The translations under genes and the position numbers were made by a program. A stretch of 64,000 bases of DNA from Mermis nigrescens (lineage: Eukaryota > Nematoda > Enoplea > Mermithida > Mermithidae). Location: contig JAVLUZ010000752.1 of NCBI GenBank assembly GCA_036768485.1, forward strand, positions 124,001-188,000. Direction: 5' to 3'. Within the stretch, counting starts at the first letter, position 1; each line of letters begins with the position of its first letter. Shown here in pieces: positions 1 through 46,500 of this stretch. The notes under the pieces are model-generated. The model did not search any database. It saw only the letters and a program-made list of their open reading frames with translations, and was not told where the DNA came from.

Positions 1-1477
1 CCTCGATGGCGCAAAATGTGAGCTTTTCGTAATGCTCGGCTTGCTTTGGGCAAGAATATTTAGAAAATGGATCTGATTGGTCCGAAATTAAGAGCTCTCC
101 TTAACAAGATCATAAAATCAGCGTGACTCTTCTACAAAGACGCTCATTCTTTAAATAATTGTCGGAATCAAGAATGAGGCGGAAAAATTTCCAACTATTC
201 TAATGTATCAGGAGTGGCTTAGATGAAAATTAACGCTAGCGACTTCCTATTGCAAAAAAGGTCTGAAATTCGCAAAAATTTTCGGCACTTCGCGTCGAAA
301 TGAGTAATTGTATCTTCTATATATCTTTATGATGGTAGAAATTGAATTTCAAGAGGAAAAATGTCAAATTTTTCGGCGCTTCGCGCCGTTTTTAGACAAT
401 TTTTCGCTACTGTAACATATTATATTACCCAAATATTTGTGTGTACAAAATGTACAAAGACTTTTGGGGACCATCTTTGTGCATGTTCAAACGGACCTAA
501 TACAAAAAAACCGCTCCATATTCAAGTCCCTTATGAAGCTGCGCGAGGAATAATTATTTTGCATACTGCTTCAACTGTTTAATAGCACAAAAATTAGTTT
601 CGTTCAGCAATCTAAGAATGCTTTGAGCCATCAGCTCTTAAAAAATGTCAATTTTGTTCGTTTTTATACAAAAATTGACGGACTGAGGGAGTCAGCCCGG
701 TCTGAGAAATCAGCCAAAAATATTGTTAAGATTTTTTTCCTAATATTCCCTTATTTTCCCCGGAAAAATTACTTCTTTTCTTTCCGGAGATCTAGGCGTC
801 AAATTCCTGTGGTGTCGATCCTATTTTTCGGTCACACATGCTTTTCATTTTTAAATATGCGTTGTTTTTAAGCAATAATAATCCGATCCTACGACTCCCT
901 GTAGAATGGTCTAATTTTGCGTCGAAATTCTAAATTTTCCTAAACAAACTGTAATTGATGCTTTATTTTTAGCATTTTTGCAGTTTTTGACGCTCAATTT
1001 TCCGGCGTTTCGCATCAAAAAATCAGTTATTGAATGAAGTGTACATTTATATCGTCCAGTTTAATTCAATTTTTCCGAAGATTTTGTTTTCGCTTTTTAG
1101 AAAGAATGAACATCGTCGGAATGTAGAAAAATTGAATGTGTCCGGCACAGATATGCACTACGTGGGATCTCGTGGTGAGGGGAGAAAGTTTAAATTACCT
1201 TTTTAGTCCACAACTGGAGGACGCGTCAAAAACATCCTTACTCGACGTTTCTGACGATGCTCTATCTTTCTAGATCAAAGATGCATTTAAAAATTTTCTA
1301 AAAAAATCAAAGAAAATCGAACAAATTGAATAAAATATAGTCAAAAAAGAAATTTTCTCTGTGGGTGAAACCCCTCATGATCATATTTGGTCGTACACCT
1401 AAATTCGAAAGCAGTGAATGTTTAGAATGTATCCAAGCAAAACATAATCTTCTAGGCAGTCTATTTTTATTTTTTAG
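1..1477. other. Left flank: repeat-rich non-coding DNA, probably troponin T intron
   Basis: No exon was recognised here. About 282-520 resembles 38,650-38,985: both carry the motif CGGCGCTTCGCGCC, an AATGAGTAATT stretch followed by a short TATATATCTTTAT, and further on a GTACAAAGACTTTTGGGGACC-like segment. The same GCGCTTCGCGCC core recurs at 58.5-58.9 kb. The first recognised exon at 1,478 starts in mid-reading frame, so this stretch is most likely an intron of troponin T whose first exons lie outside the window. Short open frames in it look like chance. Confidence 0.5.
282..520 (+). repeat. Dispersed repeat with GGCGCTTCGCGCC core, copy 1
   Basis: The block matches 38,650-38,985 in order and content: GTCGAAATGAGTAATT, TATATATCTTTAT, AAATTTCAAGAGGAAAAATGTCAAA-like text, CGGCGCTTCGCGCC, and a GTACAAAGACTTT segment. 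The ends are not defined. Confidence 0.55.
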
Positions 1478-36092
<34,615 letters not shown>

Positions 36093-36163
36093 GAATATAG
36101 GATGATGTGTTCCGAATCACATACCTGTACATCGCATTTTTACAAATCTACTACTTGTTTTTC

Positions 36164-36169
36164 ATTAAA
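36164..36169 (+). promoter_or_regulatory. Possible polyadenylation signal ATTAAA
   Basis: ATTAAA lies 72 bases after the stop codon of the proposed last troponin T exon. It is a common variant signal, but it is a short motif in AT-rich DNA. Confidence 0.35.
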
Positions 36170-36225
36170 ATTATACGCTGGATGATTAGGCGACCGCATT
36201 ATTTCTTGAACACTTAAATTACATG

Positions 36226-36525
36226 CATAGGTGGGCAGCACCGAAATTCTGGGGGGGGGGTGAAAAAATTTCTGGTAGGGGGGGGGTTGAAAAAATTTTC
36301 AAAGGTTAAAAAATGGTCTTAAAAAATGGTCGCATGGCGAAAAACACCATTTTTCGACGTTTCGCATTGAGCACTATCCAATGGAATCAAAAAATCGCTA
36401 AAAAAGCAGAAAAAATTTCAAAATTTGAATTCTGTGGGCGGGGTATTTTGATTTCTGGGGGGGGGTATTTCAACTTCTGGGAGGGTGCATATCCCCCAAC
36501 CCCCACGCCCATGTGTGACTACATG
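36226..36525. mobile_element. Repeat family Z, copy 2
   Basis: Starts GGTGGGCAGCACCGAAATTC, then a G run, then AAATGGTCGCATGGCGAAAA, AAAAAATCGCTAAAAAAGCAG and GGGGGGGTATTTCAACTTCT, and ends CCCACGCCCATGTGTG. Reverse relative of 21,640-21,890; the right end recurs at 58,895-59,035 and 54,335-54,420. Confidence 0.65.
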
Positions 36526-37311
36526 TCAGTTTCACCATGAAAGTCTGTTTCAGTCATAGTATGAGGAAAAAACTGAAAGATTCACTGAAAACAGTAGGTA
36601 AATATTTTATTTTGCTAATGCGATCTCGCGAGCAAAATAATACATGAACGATTAATCAAAAAGTTTCCTTTCCGGACTCAACTTTTCCCGCGTTTGACGT
36701 CAAGAATAGTTCTAATCAATTTTTCGAAGCTCCACATCCGTTTAAAAAAACTTGTTTGTTTTAGACAATGAGTACTTAGGCTTGCTTTGTTGGTCTGTAA
36801 TATTTTCATAGTATCAGTAGATGACAAATCTGTCCATGACACCCTCAAAATAAGTATATCTGACATTTATATAGAGCGTATTTATTTTATAATAAAATCT
36901 GTTATTCTCGATTATGGAATGCTTTACGGTTATGGAAACATCAGTTCAAAAACTTAAAAGTGGGTGGGAGCACGATATTCTTCCGTTTTTTCCTAAATTA
37001 AATGTAAGAAAAATTTGTTTAACGACTAACAGGACGAGGGTGTGCATTTTGGACTTCACCTTTCGAGATTTATATAAAGTTTACCGCAAAGTAAAATTCT
37101 GCACCTATATATCTACCCTAGATGTTTCAAAAATACTTTTTATATAGGTACGATGATTCGAGTTATATTCCGACGAAACTAACTGATGAACAATACTACT
37201 GTTTAGTCAGTCATTGCTAGCGCATATTAATTTCCTAATCTTACACTCAGCTCAATCGTTCATTATTTCATTTGTGGTTAATTTTTCATCAAGTCTTTTA
37301 CATGGGTGCAC
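36526..37311. other. Intergenic DNA with nothing recognised
   Basis: AT-rich; a 77-codon open frame at 36,914-37,147 shows no family features and I do not call it. Confidence 0.4.
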
Positions 37312-37431
37312 AGCATGACCGATCTGGGGGGAGGAGGGGTCAGCCGATCTGGGAGGGGGTCAAGAATTAGGTTTTTTGGGCCAAATGGACCTCAAAAACT
37401 GATTTAAGCGCTAAAATAGCATCAAAACTGC
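37312..37431. mobile_element. MITE family X, left half, split by the hAT-like element
   Basis: GGTGCACAGCATGACCGATC, CAAATGGACCTCAAAAACTG and GCGCTAAAATAGCATCAAAA match family X. The other half continues at 42,913-43,020. Confidence 0.75.
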
Positions 37432-37627
37432 GTTATTACTAGTGTTGTAAAACATAAGGATTTTTCGCAAGATAAAAGATTAAGATAAAGTTGAAATTTT
37501 AAAATTTAAAAGATAAAGATAAAAAATTAAGAAAGATAAAGATAATGATAATTTGCAAGATAAAAGAACCAAAAATATAAAGATAAAGATAACGATAAAG
37601 ATAAAATGTAAATATGGTCGCCTGGAC

Positions 37628-37856
37628 CTATAGTCTGGTTCATTGAACTAAGAGGTTTTTGAAAAAGTTTGAAGCGGTTACAAAAGTGTTTTAAACTAAT
37701 GAAATAAATATGATATATTACAGTATGTTGAGTCAGTTAGAGACGTATGCTTGTTTGAGCCGCATTACTGCATCAAAAGTTTAAACCGCTTTTGAAGCCT
37801 GATTCTTGTAGAAAATTTCAGAAGAAAACCGCAAAGTCAAATGAAACAGACTATAG
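37628..37856. mobile_element. MITE, CTATAGTCTG...CAGACTATAG
   Basis: About 229 bp with ends CTATAGTCTGGTTCATT and AATGAAACAGACTATAG. Inside, GCGGTTACAAAAGTGTTTTAAACT is mirrored by a later GTTTAAACCGCTTTTG. Sister of 62,857-63,088. Confidence 0.75.
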
Positions 37857-37982
37857 GAGAATGATGTATGTGAAGAGCAATAAACCAGAGGACAAAAAGG
37901 TAATAGGCATGAAGCACTCATAAATGTAGGTTTGGTGGTTTACCCGCAGTATCTAACTGACCCACGTAATACTACTACTGGC

Positions 37983-38149
37983 CAGGCACGTAACTGGCCG
38001 TCCTATTTTGGTGGGGAACCAACACCAATTTTGGGGGACTAAGCCCAAAATGGCCAAAAATAGCACAAAATAAGGTTTAAAAAGTCCTATCTACTGAATT
38101 TCTGGGGGTCCGGCCGGACCCTTCCATTCCCCCGGAGCTATCTGCCTGC
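37983..38149. mobile_element. MITE family Y, copy 2
   Basis: Starts CAGGCACGTAACTGGCCGTCC and ends GGAGCTATCTGCCTG, with GGAACCAACACCAATTTTGG inside. Confidence 0.72.
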
Positions 38150-38290
38150 TACCCGCTGACAGCAAGTCATTTCTTTCTTTTCACAAGCATCGAAACGAAA
38201 ACGGAAACGATGGGTAAAATCCGGAAACGGAAATGATGTGTAAAAGCCGGAAACGGAGACGGAAACGATCCAAAGCACCGGAACCGGGGT
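38150..38290 (+). repeat. GGAAACGG-rich short repeats
   Basis: Repeats of GAAACGGAAACGATG and AAAATCCGGAAACGG. Their reverse complement appears at 42,490-42,570, beyond the far satellite array. Confidence 0.7.
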
Positions 38291-39917
38291 TTCCCAAGTA
38301 GGGCCCATCAGGGTGAACACTCCAAACCCCGTTTCCGGCTAAATATCTCCCACTTAAGGGGGATTAAGGGGCTCAGAAACTGGGTACCCCATTATTCATA
38401 TGAGAAGCTGACCCCGGTTCCATTGAAAGTTTCTCCGACTGGGGGTAGTCCAAATTGTCGTAACCAGGGTTCTAAAAGTAGGGCACATCAGGGTCGAAAC
38501 CCCCAACCCCGTTTCCGGCAAAATCTTACGCATGGAAGCAGCGTTTTTTTGTATTCGGCAACGATTTTTACCGATGTACAAAAACATTTCGGGACCTTCT
38601 TTGTACATGTCAACGACTTTTGGAAGTCAAAAATTGCAATAAAGGTCTAAAATTCGAAAACATTTTCAGCTTTTAGCGCCGAAATGAGTAATTATGTGTT
38701 ATATATATCTTTATAGTTGCAGAAATTGCATTTCAAAAGGAAACATGTCAAATTTCGGCGCTTCGCGCCGTTTAAGACGATTCTTGGTGATTTTTGCCTT
38801 TAGAGACCCAGAAATTAACTGAAATACACTACCAAAAGTCAAACAACTCTGTTTTTACAACTAAAAAATTGCTACTGTACCATATTTTAGTACACAAAAA
38901 TTTGCATGTACGAAATGTACACAGACTTTTGAGGACCATCTTTGTACATGTACAAACGGACCTTATACAAAAAAACGCTGCATGGAATGGGGGTTTAGGG
39001 GCTCGGAAACAGGGTACCCCATTATTCCCATATCTAGCTGACCCCAGCTCCGTCGGGGGTTTCTCCGCCCTGGGGCTGTCCAAAGTGCTGGAACCGGGGT
39101 TCCGTAAGTAGGGGTCAACACCCCAACCCCGTTTTGGCAAAATTTTACCCATAGAATGGGGGTTTAGGGACTAGGAAATTTAGTAACTCATTATTCATAC
39201 ATGTAGCTGACCCCAGTTCCGTCGGGGGTTTCTTCGCTCTGAGGGTAGTCCAAAGTGGAGAAACCGGGGTTCCTCAAGTAGGATCTTTCAGGGTCAATAC
39301 CCGCAACCCCGTTTCCGACAAAATTTTACCCATGGAAGGGGGTTTAGGGGCGCGAAAACGGAGTACCTCATTATTCATATATGTAGCTGGCCTCGGTTCC
39401 GTCGTGGGTTTCTTCGCACCAGGGGTGGTCCAAAGTGGCGGAACCAGGGTTCCCCAAGTAGGACCTATTAATGTAAACACCCCCAACCCCATTTCCGCAA
39501 AATTGCTCCTACTGAAGGGGGTTTAGGAACTCGGAACGGGGTACTCCATTATTTACATGAGAAACCTCGGTTTCGTCAGGGGTTTCTCCGCCCTGGAAGT
39601 AGTCCAAAGTGCCGGAACCGGGGTCGCAAGTAGGGTCCATCAGGGTCATTAACACCCCCAACCCCTTTTACAAAAATTTTTCATTTACTGAAGGAAGGTT
39701 TTATGGGCTCGGAAATGGGGTACCGCATATTCCAAACGTGAAGCTGAACCCTGTTCCGTCGGGGGTTTCTTCGCTATGGGGGCAGTCCAAAGTGCCGAAG
39801 CCGGGGTTCACCAAGTAGGATCTATTGATGTGAACACCCTCAACCCTGTTTCCGGCAAAGTTTCTCCTAATCAAAGGGGGTTTAGGGGCTCGAAAACGGG
39901 GTAACCCATTATTCATA
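38291..39917 (+). repeat. Left satellite array, units of about 180 bp
   Basis: The sequence CCCCAACCCCGTTTCCGG and its variants occur near 38,320, 38,502, 39,120, 39,300, 39,480, 39,653 and 39,838; consecutive spacings are 173-185 bp apart from one gap. Each unit also has GGGGTACCCCATTATTCATA, GGGGTTTCTCCGCCCTGG and GTAGGGCCCATCAGGGT. The gap at about 38,535-38,985 is an inserted copy of the GGCGCTTCGCGCC repeat. The open frames here are repeat artefacts. Confidence 0.88.
38535..38985 (+). repeat. GGCGCTTCGCGCC dispersed repeat inserted in the satellite
   Basis: Interrupts the satellite period. It shares AATGAGTAATT, CGGCGCTTCGCGCCGTTT and a twice-occurring GTACAAAAA/GGGACC(A)TCTTTGTACATG block with 282-520. 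Confidence 0.65.
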
Positions 39918-39919
39918 TA

Positions 39920-41281
39920 CAGGGTGGTCCACTTATCTATCCGGAGTTTCATCTCATCATAGCTCAGTCAATTTTAAAGATTGGGCTATGAAATTTTGCG
40001 TGAAGAACCTGCAAACAAGCAAGTTTTTACTGACAAAGTTTGAAGCCAATTGTTAAACAACGCATTTAAATATAAGTTTCAACATGAGCACCATGGTTTT
40101 CAGTCATTTTGTACAAGCGTTCACGATACTCCAATAAAATTTTCATTCGCATTTCAACGGTAACTTGTTCGAAAGCATCATAAATACGATTTTTAAGTTC
40201 ATCAATATTAGCTGGACGTGTTGTATAGACCTTGGACTTGATGAAGCCCCAGAGAAAGAAGTCGCAAGGAGTCAAATCAGGCGATCTGGGAGGCCATGGC
40301 ATGTTGGGTGAACCGCGCCCAATCCAGCGCCCTGGAAACTTTTCATTTAACCAATTTCGGACTAATCGACCCCAATGAGGAGGGGCGCCATCTTGCATAA
40401 ACGTAATGATGTCTTGAAGGTGCCTGTTTTGTAACTCAGGATAAAATTGATTCTGCAACATTTCCAAATAGCGATTACTGTTTATTGTCTCGTCAAAGAA
40501 AAACGGACCAATCAAGCCATGCTGACCAATAGCAGCCCAAACAGTGGTTTTTGGGGAATGCAAGGCTTCTTCAGCCACCCAGCGTGGATTAATTGGCGAC
40601 CAATAGCGATGGTTGTGCCTATTGACACCCCCGTCTAAGTGGAAGTGGGCCTGATCTGAAAACATCAAGTTTTCCAAGTGATCTTGGTTAATTTCCATTC
40701 GTTCAATTTCATCCTGAGCAAATTGAAGTCTGTTTTCCTTGTCCTCATCCGTAATTTTTTTGCACGATTTGGAATTTGTATGGATGCCACTTCAAGTCCC
40801 GAAGAATCCTAATAATGGTAGTTCGACTCATCATTAACGCATTTGAAGCCCGACGAGTTGAAGAGTGGGGGTTCTCAGTGAAATGTTCTTGAACAAGAGT
40901 CGAATTTACTGCAGAGTTAGCTGACCGGCTCCTTTTCTTTTTAACATCACAAACCGATCCAGTCTCCATCAAAAGGCTATGCCATTTGTGGATGCTCTTA
41001 TCTGTTGGTGGTTCGCGTCCAAATTCAGTTCGAAATTTCCTTTGAACCATAACAACACTGCCAGTCCACTCGAACCATGATGCAACTTTTGCACGCTCCA
41101 GAATAGAGTAGGCCATGGATAAATTGAATAACACTACAAATAAGCAACACAATCTCACCAAATTTTGTCAGATGTAATTCTAATGTTCACTTTACACTTT
41201 GCTAAAGTTTTACATTGTTTACACAAAAACGGCATGTTTCACACTATTTTAAAACTCCGGATAGATAAGTGGACCACCCTG
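39920..41281 (-). mobile_element. Tc1/mariner-type DNA transposon, full length
   Basis: The ends CAGGGTGGTCCACTTATCTA and its exact reverse complement continue into CCGGAGTTT, at least 29 bp of terminal inverted repeat. TA is duplicated at 39,918-39,919 and 41,282-41,283. The length of 1,362 bp and a single transposase frame on the minus strand are typical for the superfamily. It sits at the turning point between the two facing satellite arrays. Confidence 0.95.
40066..41116 (-). pseudogene. Mariner-like transposase, one frameshift
   Basis: Starts at ATG 41,116 (MAYSILERAKVASWFE) with an N-terminal helix-turn-helix region (VQRKFRTEFGREPPTDKSIH, then MSRTTIIRILRDLKWHPYKF). The frame breaks at a run of seven T on the plus strand (40,755-40,761) and continues in a shifted frame to 40,066. 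The catalytic triad is visible as FSDQAHF, MQDGAPPHW and SPDLTPCDFFLWG. By my count 42 residues separate the second and third Asp, more than the 34 of classical mariner, so this is a divergent lineage. It would catalyse cut-and-paste at TA sites. The rest of the frame is open, so inactivation looks recent. Confidence 0.92.
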
Positions 41282-41283
41282 TA

Positions 41284-42485
41284 TGTACATGGGTAAAATT
41301 TTGCCTGGAAACGGGGTTGGGGTGTTGACCTTTATGGTGCCTACTTGTGAATACCCGGTTCCACCACTCTGGACCACTCCTAGGCCAGAGAAACCCCCGA
41401 ATGAACTGGGGTCACTTACATTTATGAATAATGAACTACTAAGTTTCCTAGTCCCTAAACCCCTATTCTATGGGTAACATTTTGCCAAAAACGGGGTTGG
41501 GGGTGTTGAATCTGATAGGCCCTACTTACGGAACTCCGGTTCCGGCACTTTGGACTACCCCAGGGCGGAGAAACCACCGACGGAGCCGGGGTCAGCTACA
41601 TATATGAATAATGGGGTACCCTGTTTCCGAGCCCCTAAACCCCTCTTCAATAGGAGAAAATTGGCAGGAAACGAGGTTGGGGTGTTCACCCTGATGGGCC
41701 CTACTTGGGGAACCCCACTTCCAGCACTTTGGACCACCCTCAGGGCGGACAAACCCCCGACGGAACCGGGGTCAGCTTCACATAAATAATGGGGTACCCG
41801 TTTCCGAGCCCCTAAACTCCACTTCAGTGGCTGAAATTCAGCTGGAAACGGGGTTAGGGGTGTTGACCCTGATGAACCCTACTTGGGGAACCGCGGTTCC
41901 GGCACTTTGGACCACCCCCAGGGCGGAGAAACCCCCGATGGAACTGGGGTCAGCTTCACATTTGAATAATGGGGTACCCCGTTTCCGAGCCCCTTCCCCT
42001 TCTGTGGGAAAAAATTTACCAGAAACGGGGTTGGGGTATTCACATTAATAGCTCATACTTGGCGAATCCCGGTCCTCCACTTTGGACCACTCCCAGGGCG
42101 GAGAAACCCCCGACGGGACCGGGTCTAGCTTCACATTTGAATTATGTGATACCCCGTTTCCAAGCCCCTAAACCCCTAGAGTGGTAGAAAGTTTGCTGGA
42201 AACGAGGTTGGGGGTGTTCACACTAATAGGTTCTACTTGGGGACCCCAGTTCCGCCACTTTAGGCCACCCCAGGGCGGAGAAACCCCCAACGAAACCGGG
42301 TTCAGCTTCACAATTGAATTATGGGGTACCCGTTTCCGAGCCCCTAAACTCCCCTTCAGTGCATAAAATTTTGCCGGAAACGGGGTTGGATGTGTTGACC
42401 CTGATGGGCCCTACTTGGGAAGCCCGTTTCTGGCACTTTGGATTACCCTCAGAGCGGAGAAAACCCCAACGGAACTGTGTGCAAA
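41284..42485 (-). repeat. Right satellite array, reverse orientation
   Basis: About seven units of the same roughly 180-bp satellite, now as CGGGGTTGGGGTGTTGACC, GGGCCCTACTTGGGGAACCC, GGCACTTTGGACCACCC and GGGGTACCCCGTTTCCGAG. It ends near 42,480, where the GTTTCCGTTTCCGT repeats begin. Confidence 0.88.
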
Positions 42486-42912
42486 ATACTATAACTACGT
42501 TTCCGTTTCCGTATTTTGCCCATCGTTTCTGTTTCCATTCCCGTTTCCGGATTTTACCCACACCCTCGATATACAGGCATTAGTTTGGGCCGCACTTCGT
42601 AGGGTTTAAACAATCGTTTTCTTTTCTTTTCTTGTATTACAGTTAAACTTGAATCCGTGTAAATGTATTTCACGTCAAACCTGCATTTTGGATTACGTGC
42701 TAACTTATGCACATACTTTATCTTTTTTAGCAAGATAAATTCCTATCAAAAAGATAAAGATAAAGATAGCCTGCGATATTCCTAAAAGATGAAGATAAAG
42801 ATAAAGATAAAATAAAGAAATCGTTAAGATAAAGATAAAGATATCTTTATCTTCATCTTTATCTTGCTAAAAAGATAAAGATGAAGATATCTTTTACAAC
42901 ACTAGTTATTAC

Positions 42913-43020
42913 ACAATGTCTGGTCAATTTGAAGCACTTTCGGATACAATTTTTAATTTTCATCCATTTTTCGCCTTTATTTTGACTCATTTTCCTGAGA
43001 AAATTTTCAATTTTTTTCAA
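42913..43020. mobile_element. MITE family X, right half
   Basis: ACAATGTCTGGTCAATTTGA and CGCCTTTATTTTGACTCATT continue the copy broken at 37,431. The far end is cut off. Confidence 0.7.
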
Positions 43021-43507
43021 TGCCTGGTCATGTACTTCTACTGCTTTTTTCTTTCGTCAAGAATGTGGCTTTATGAGACAGTGTTCTTCAGCAAGACTTG
43101 ACACTTTACTGCACGCCAAATCGGCGACTATGCAATCATAAAAATTGACAAATGCAGTTCATAGGTACCTACCTAAATACCTAAACATTTCACTAATATC
43201 CTATCAGTAACCTTTCATACTTCTGTTGATCGTTCTGGTTTCTGAAAAACATCAGACATCAGACGTACAGAAAGTGATAGGGAAATCAAGGAAACTGTGG
43301 TTTTACATATTTTGGACATAAAATTAAAAAGTCTTTTACCGATAGTCTTATTCTGAACCAGTGAATGCATTTATCGAGATCGGTCAACCTGCGGGCCATA
43401 AATATTCTTTATGATAATTTTCAAACTTATGTGAAACAGACTATGATACTTCGACTTTAATTAAACGCGGGCTCTCTTGATTAATATCGGTTCAAAAATG
43501 AAGAATC
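43021..43507. other. Spacer with nothing recognised
   Basis: AT-rich DNA between the split MITE and EF copy 6. A weak TATAGTCTG-family trace (TATGTGAAACAGACTATGAT) is visible near 43,430. Confidence 0.4.
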
Positions 43508-46500
43508 TTAGGTAGCGCGTTAGCGCGTACCTATAATATACTTGGGTACCCCCAACACCTGTGCACTCCCTACAGCTATAACGGGACACTTCTGGAAGGT
43601 GCGGTTTTTTTTAAAAGAAAGATAATAAAAAAATTCGCTGCCCGTGTTTTTTTGTTTTTCTTGAAACTCAAAATTGACTGTGTAAAGAAGGTGTAAAGTT
43701 TTTGTGTAACGTTATAACATAGGTCAAATTTTGGGACTTTTTTACTGCGGCATGTGGACAACTGAGTATTGACGACTCGAAGGATTGAACAGGATAGGAT
43801 AATAGAGGGATGAATTCTACAGATGGCCCTTTTTTTGTTTTTTAAAATTCGCATTAGTTATCGAATGGCAGTGTAAAGAGTGCGAAAATCTGGGGGTGAA
43901 AAAGCACTTTTTGGTCGAGTTTTCAACCTGCCTATGTCTGATACTAACTCCGGTTATGAGTTTTTTAAAATGTTTTCTGACAGAAATGTAGAGCGGATCA
44001 AGGGCTACATTCTGCATATAAGCAAAGTCTTCTATGCTCTATGGTGAGTTAGATCCTGGGGTTTAAAGTTTACACTCTAGTGGATGGTGTAAAAAACGGA
44101 TTTTAACTAAGATTTCTCTGCCAAATTTTTCCGCTTATGAGCCAGTGTAAATCGAAGACAGCATTAATAAAGTGCCTCTCAGGGGCTAAACATAGCAGCA
44201 AACCGCATTTAAAAAAACGCAATATTGAGTTATTTATGGGGGTGTAAAGTTCGAAATCAGAGATAAAAAATGGGCGAAAAAACACGTTTTTTTCCGAAGT
44301 TTGATTGATAAATCATACCAAATAATTTTTGCAACAGAATTTTGGCACACAGGAATGTACTACGATTTAAAAGCTACAAATTGTACCAAAGCGAATTTCT
44401 TTAAACTCAATGGGGAGTTCGGTACGGAATTTTAAAGTTTACAGTGTTATAAATGATGGAAAATACGTTTTTGTTGCGTTTTTTGTTCGCCACTTTCTCC
44501 GTCCAGAAGTTGGGATAAATCCAATAGAATTAAAATAAAGTGCAAATTGTACCAAAGCGAATTTCTTTAAACTCAATAGGGAGTTCGGTACGGAATTTTA
44601 AAGTTTACAGTGTTATAAATGATGGAAAATACGTTTTTGTTGCGTTTTTGTTCGCCACTTTCTCCGTCCAGAAGTCGGGATAAATCCAATAGAATAAAAA
44701 TAAAGTGCTTTATATCGGGTGCATGTCAAAGCAAATTGTCTATATATTAATATTTAGCGAATGTAAAGTCAAAAATTTGGAGTTTAAAATGCGTTTCTGT
44801 CTTGTTTTTTCTGCCTGCTTCTCCGGTTACGAGTCAGGGACACGTTTATCAAGTCTAGAAATGGACCAGGAACCAAATTTGATATGCCAGTCTGGCGCAT
44901 ATGTTTACACTCTACGGTGTTGTAAAGTAGTTTACACCAATTGTTAGTTTGCCCATAGAACATTATGTAGACTTAATTTTTTCATAAATATTAATCGTTA
45001 TATCGGAACAATATCAAAATTACGAATCTGACTAAAATCTTCTTTACACTAGGTGTTTACATGAAGTTTACACTACATATGTATTTATCTTCGTTTTTGA
45101 GCGATTCCAGAAACCTAATTTTTCCTGGAGTCTAGAAGTTTTCAAAGGATCAAATGTGAGACGTCACGTAGGCGCGTTTGTTTACATCCAACAGTGATGT
45201 AAAGTAGTTTACACTCATTGTTTATATATCCTCAGACCATTGTAGAGACATAATTTTTTCATGATTGTTGATGATAATATCCGAGTAATTTTTTACACTG
45301 CATGTTAGCCTTTGTTCTAGAGCATTGCAAAAACCGAAATTTTTTCCTGAGATATAAAAATTTACAGGGAATGAAATATATACGTCAGTTGGGCGCGCTT
45401 GCTTACACTCAGCAGTATTGCAAAGTGGTTTAAACCTAATGTTTATTGTCTTTAAAATATTATGGAGACTCATTTTTCCATAAATGTTGAAAGTAATATC
45501 GGAGCAATATCAAAATTACGAATCCGACTAAAATATTCTTTACGCTATGTGTTTGTGTAAAGTTTACATTACGTGTTAACCTTAATTCGATAGATTTGCA
45601 GAGACTTTGTAACTGAAGTCAAGAAATTTTCAAGGATTCATATGTGAGACATCAATTAAGTGAGTTTGTTTACCCTCAAAAGTAATCTAAAGTGATTTAA
45701 AAATTATGTTCAAGTGTCCTCAGATCATTGAAGAGATGTAATTTTGTCTTAAATGGGTTGCATTAAAGTTAAATCCTTCTTAGCCGTGTTTATAATATGT
45801 TTCACAAAATCTTGCACATGGAGAGCTATCGTTTAATTGATGTAAATTGCCTGCAAAAGTGGTTTAAAATGAACCAGCAATCACACTACTGTGCACAGAA
45901 GTCGACAAAGATATGCAGCTTTATTATAATCATGTACATTAATAAGCCGTAAACTGTTAGTATTCTCTACACCTAGTAGTTGTGTAAAGTTTGCACTATT
46001 CATTTGTTGTTAATATGTAGTCTATACTACAAATTTATTTTACTACCAAATCAAAGCGTTAGTGTTCCTTACATTTGATATTTGCGTGAAGTTTTTGAAT
46101 TTTTGCCGAAAAACTTTGCTTTCTAATTTACCAACATCCCGCCTTTTCCATTTTCTTAAAGTTTAAAATCTTTTATAATTCTCTTAATAATTTAATGGTT
46201 AGTTTTAACTTTAAGTTTCTCTTGGTTTACAACTCTCGCTTAGCAAGCTCATTTCTCAAAACTTTTTCATAGTGATCAGATTAGTCGCGTTTAGTTTGGA
46301 ATTGGTGGACGGTCGTTATTTTATTACTCAGCTTAAATAAACCAAGTGACTATCTTTTGATTATTTTCTTTATCTCAAATTCAAACACCCAATTTTCAAT
46401 TTGAAAATTGACCCAATTTTCAATATGAAAATTGATCCAATTTTCAATTTGAAAATTGAAAATTGGGTTTTTTCAATTTCAAAAGTCACAACACATTGTG

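Larger units (their letters stand above)
37440..42904. mobile_element. 5.5-kb hAT-like element carrying facing satellite arrays
   Basis: The ends are TAGTGTTGTAAAA and TTTTACAACACTA (13-bp perfect inverted repeat). The 8-bp target GTTATTAC is duplicated at 37,432-37,439 and 42,905-42,912, and the broken family X MITE resumes in register on the far side. AGATAA-rich stretches lie inside both ends (37,475-37,610 and 42,720-42,895). The body holds a family of roughly 180-bp satellite units in direct order on the left and reverse order on the right, with a mariner-type element at the turning point. No hAT transposase is present. Confidence 0.88.

Noticed and set aside
38138..42609. Many frames of 60-107 codons with PKPP and TPLRAEKPPTE motifs
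   Set aside because: Frames through the roughly 180-bp satellite; they recur unit by unit on both strands.
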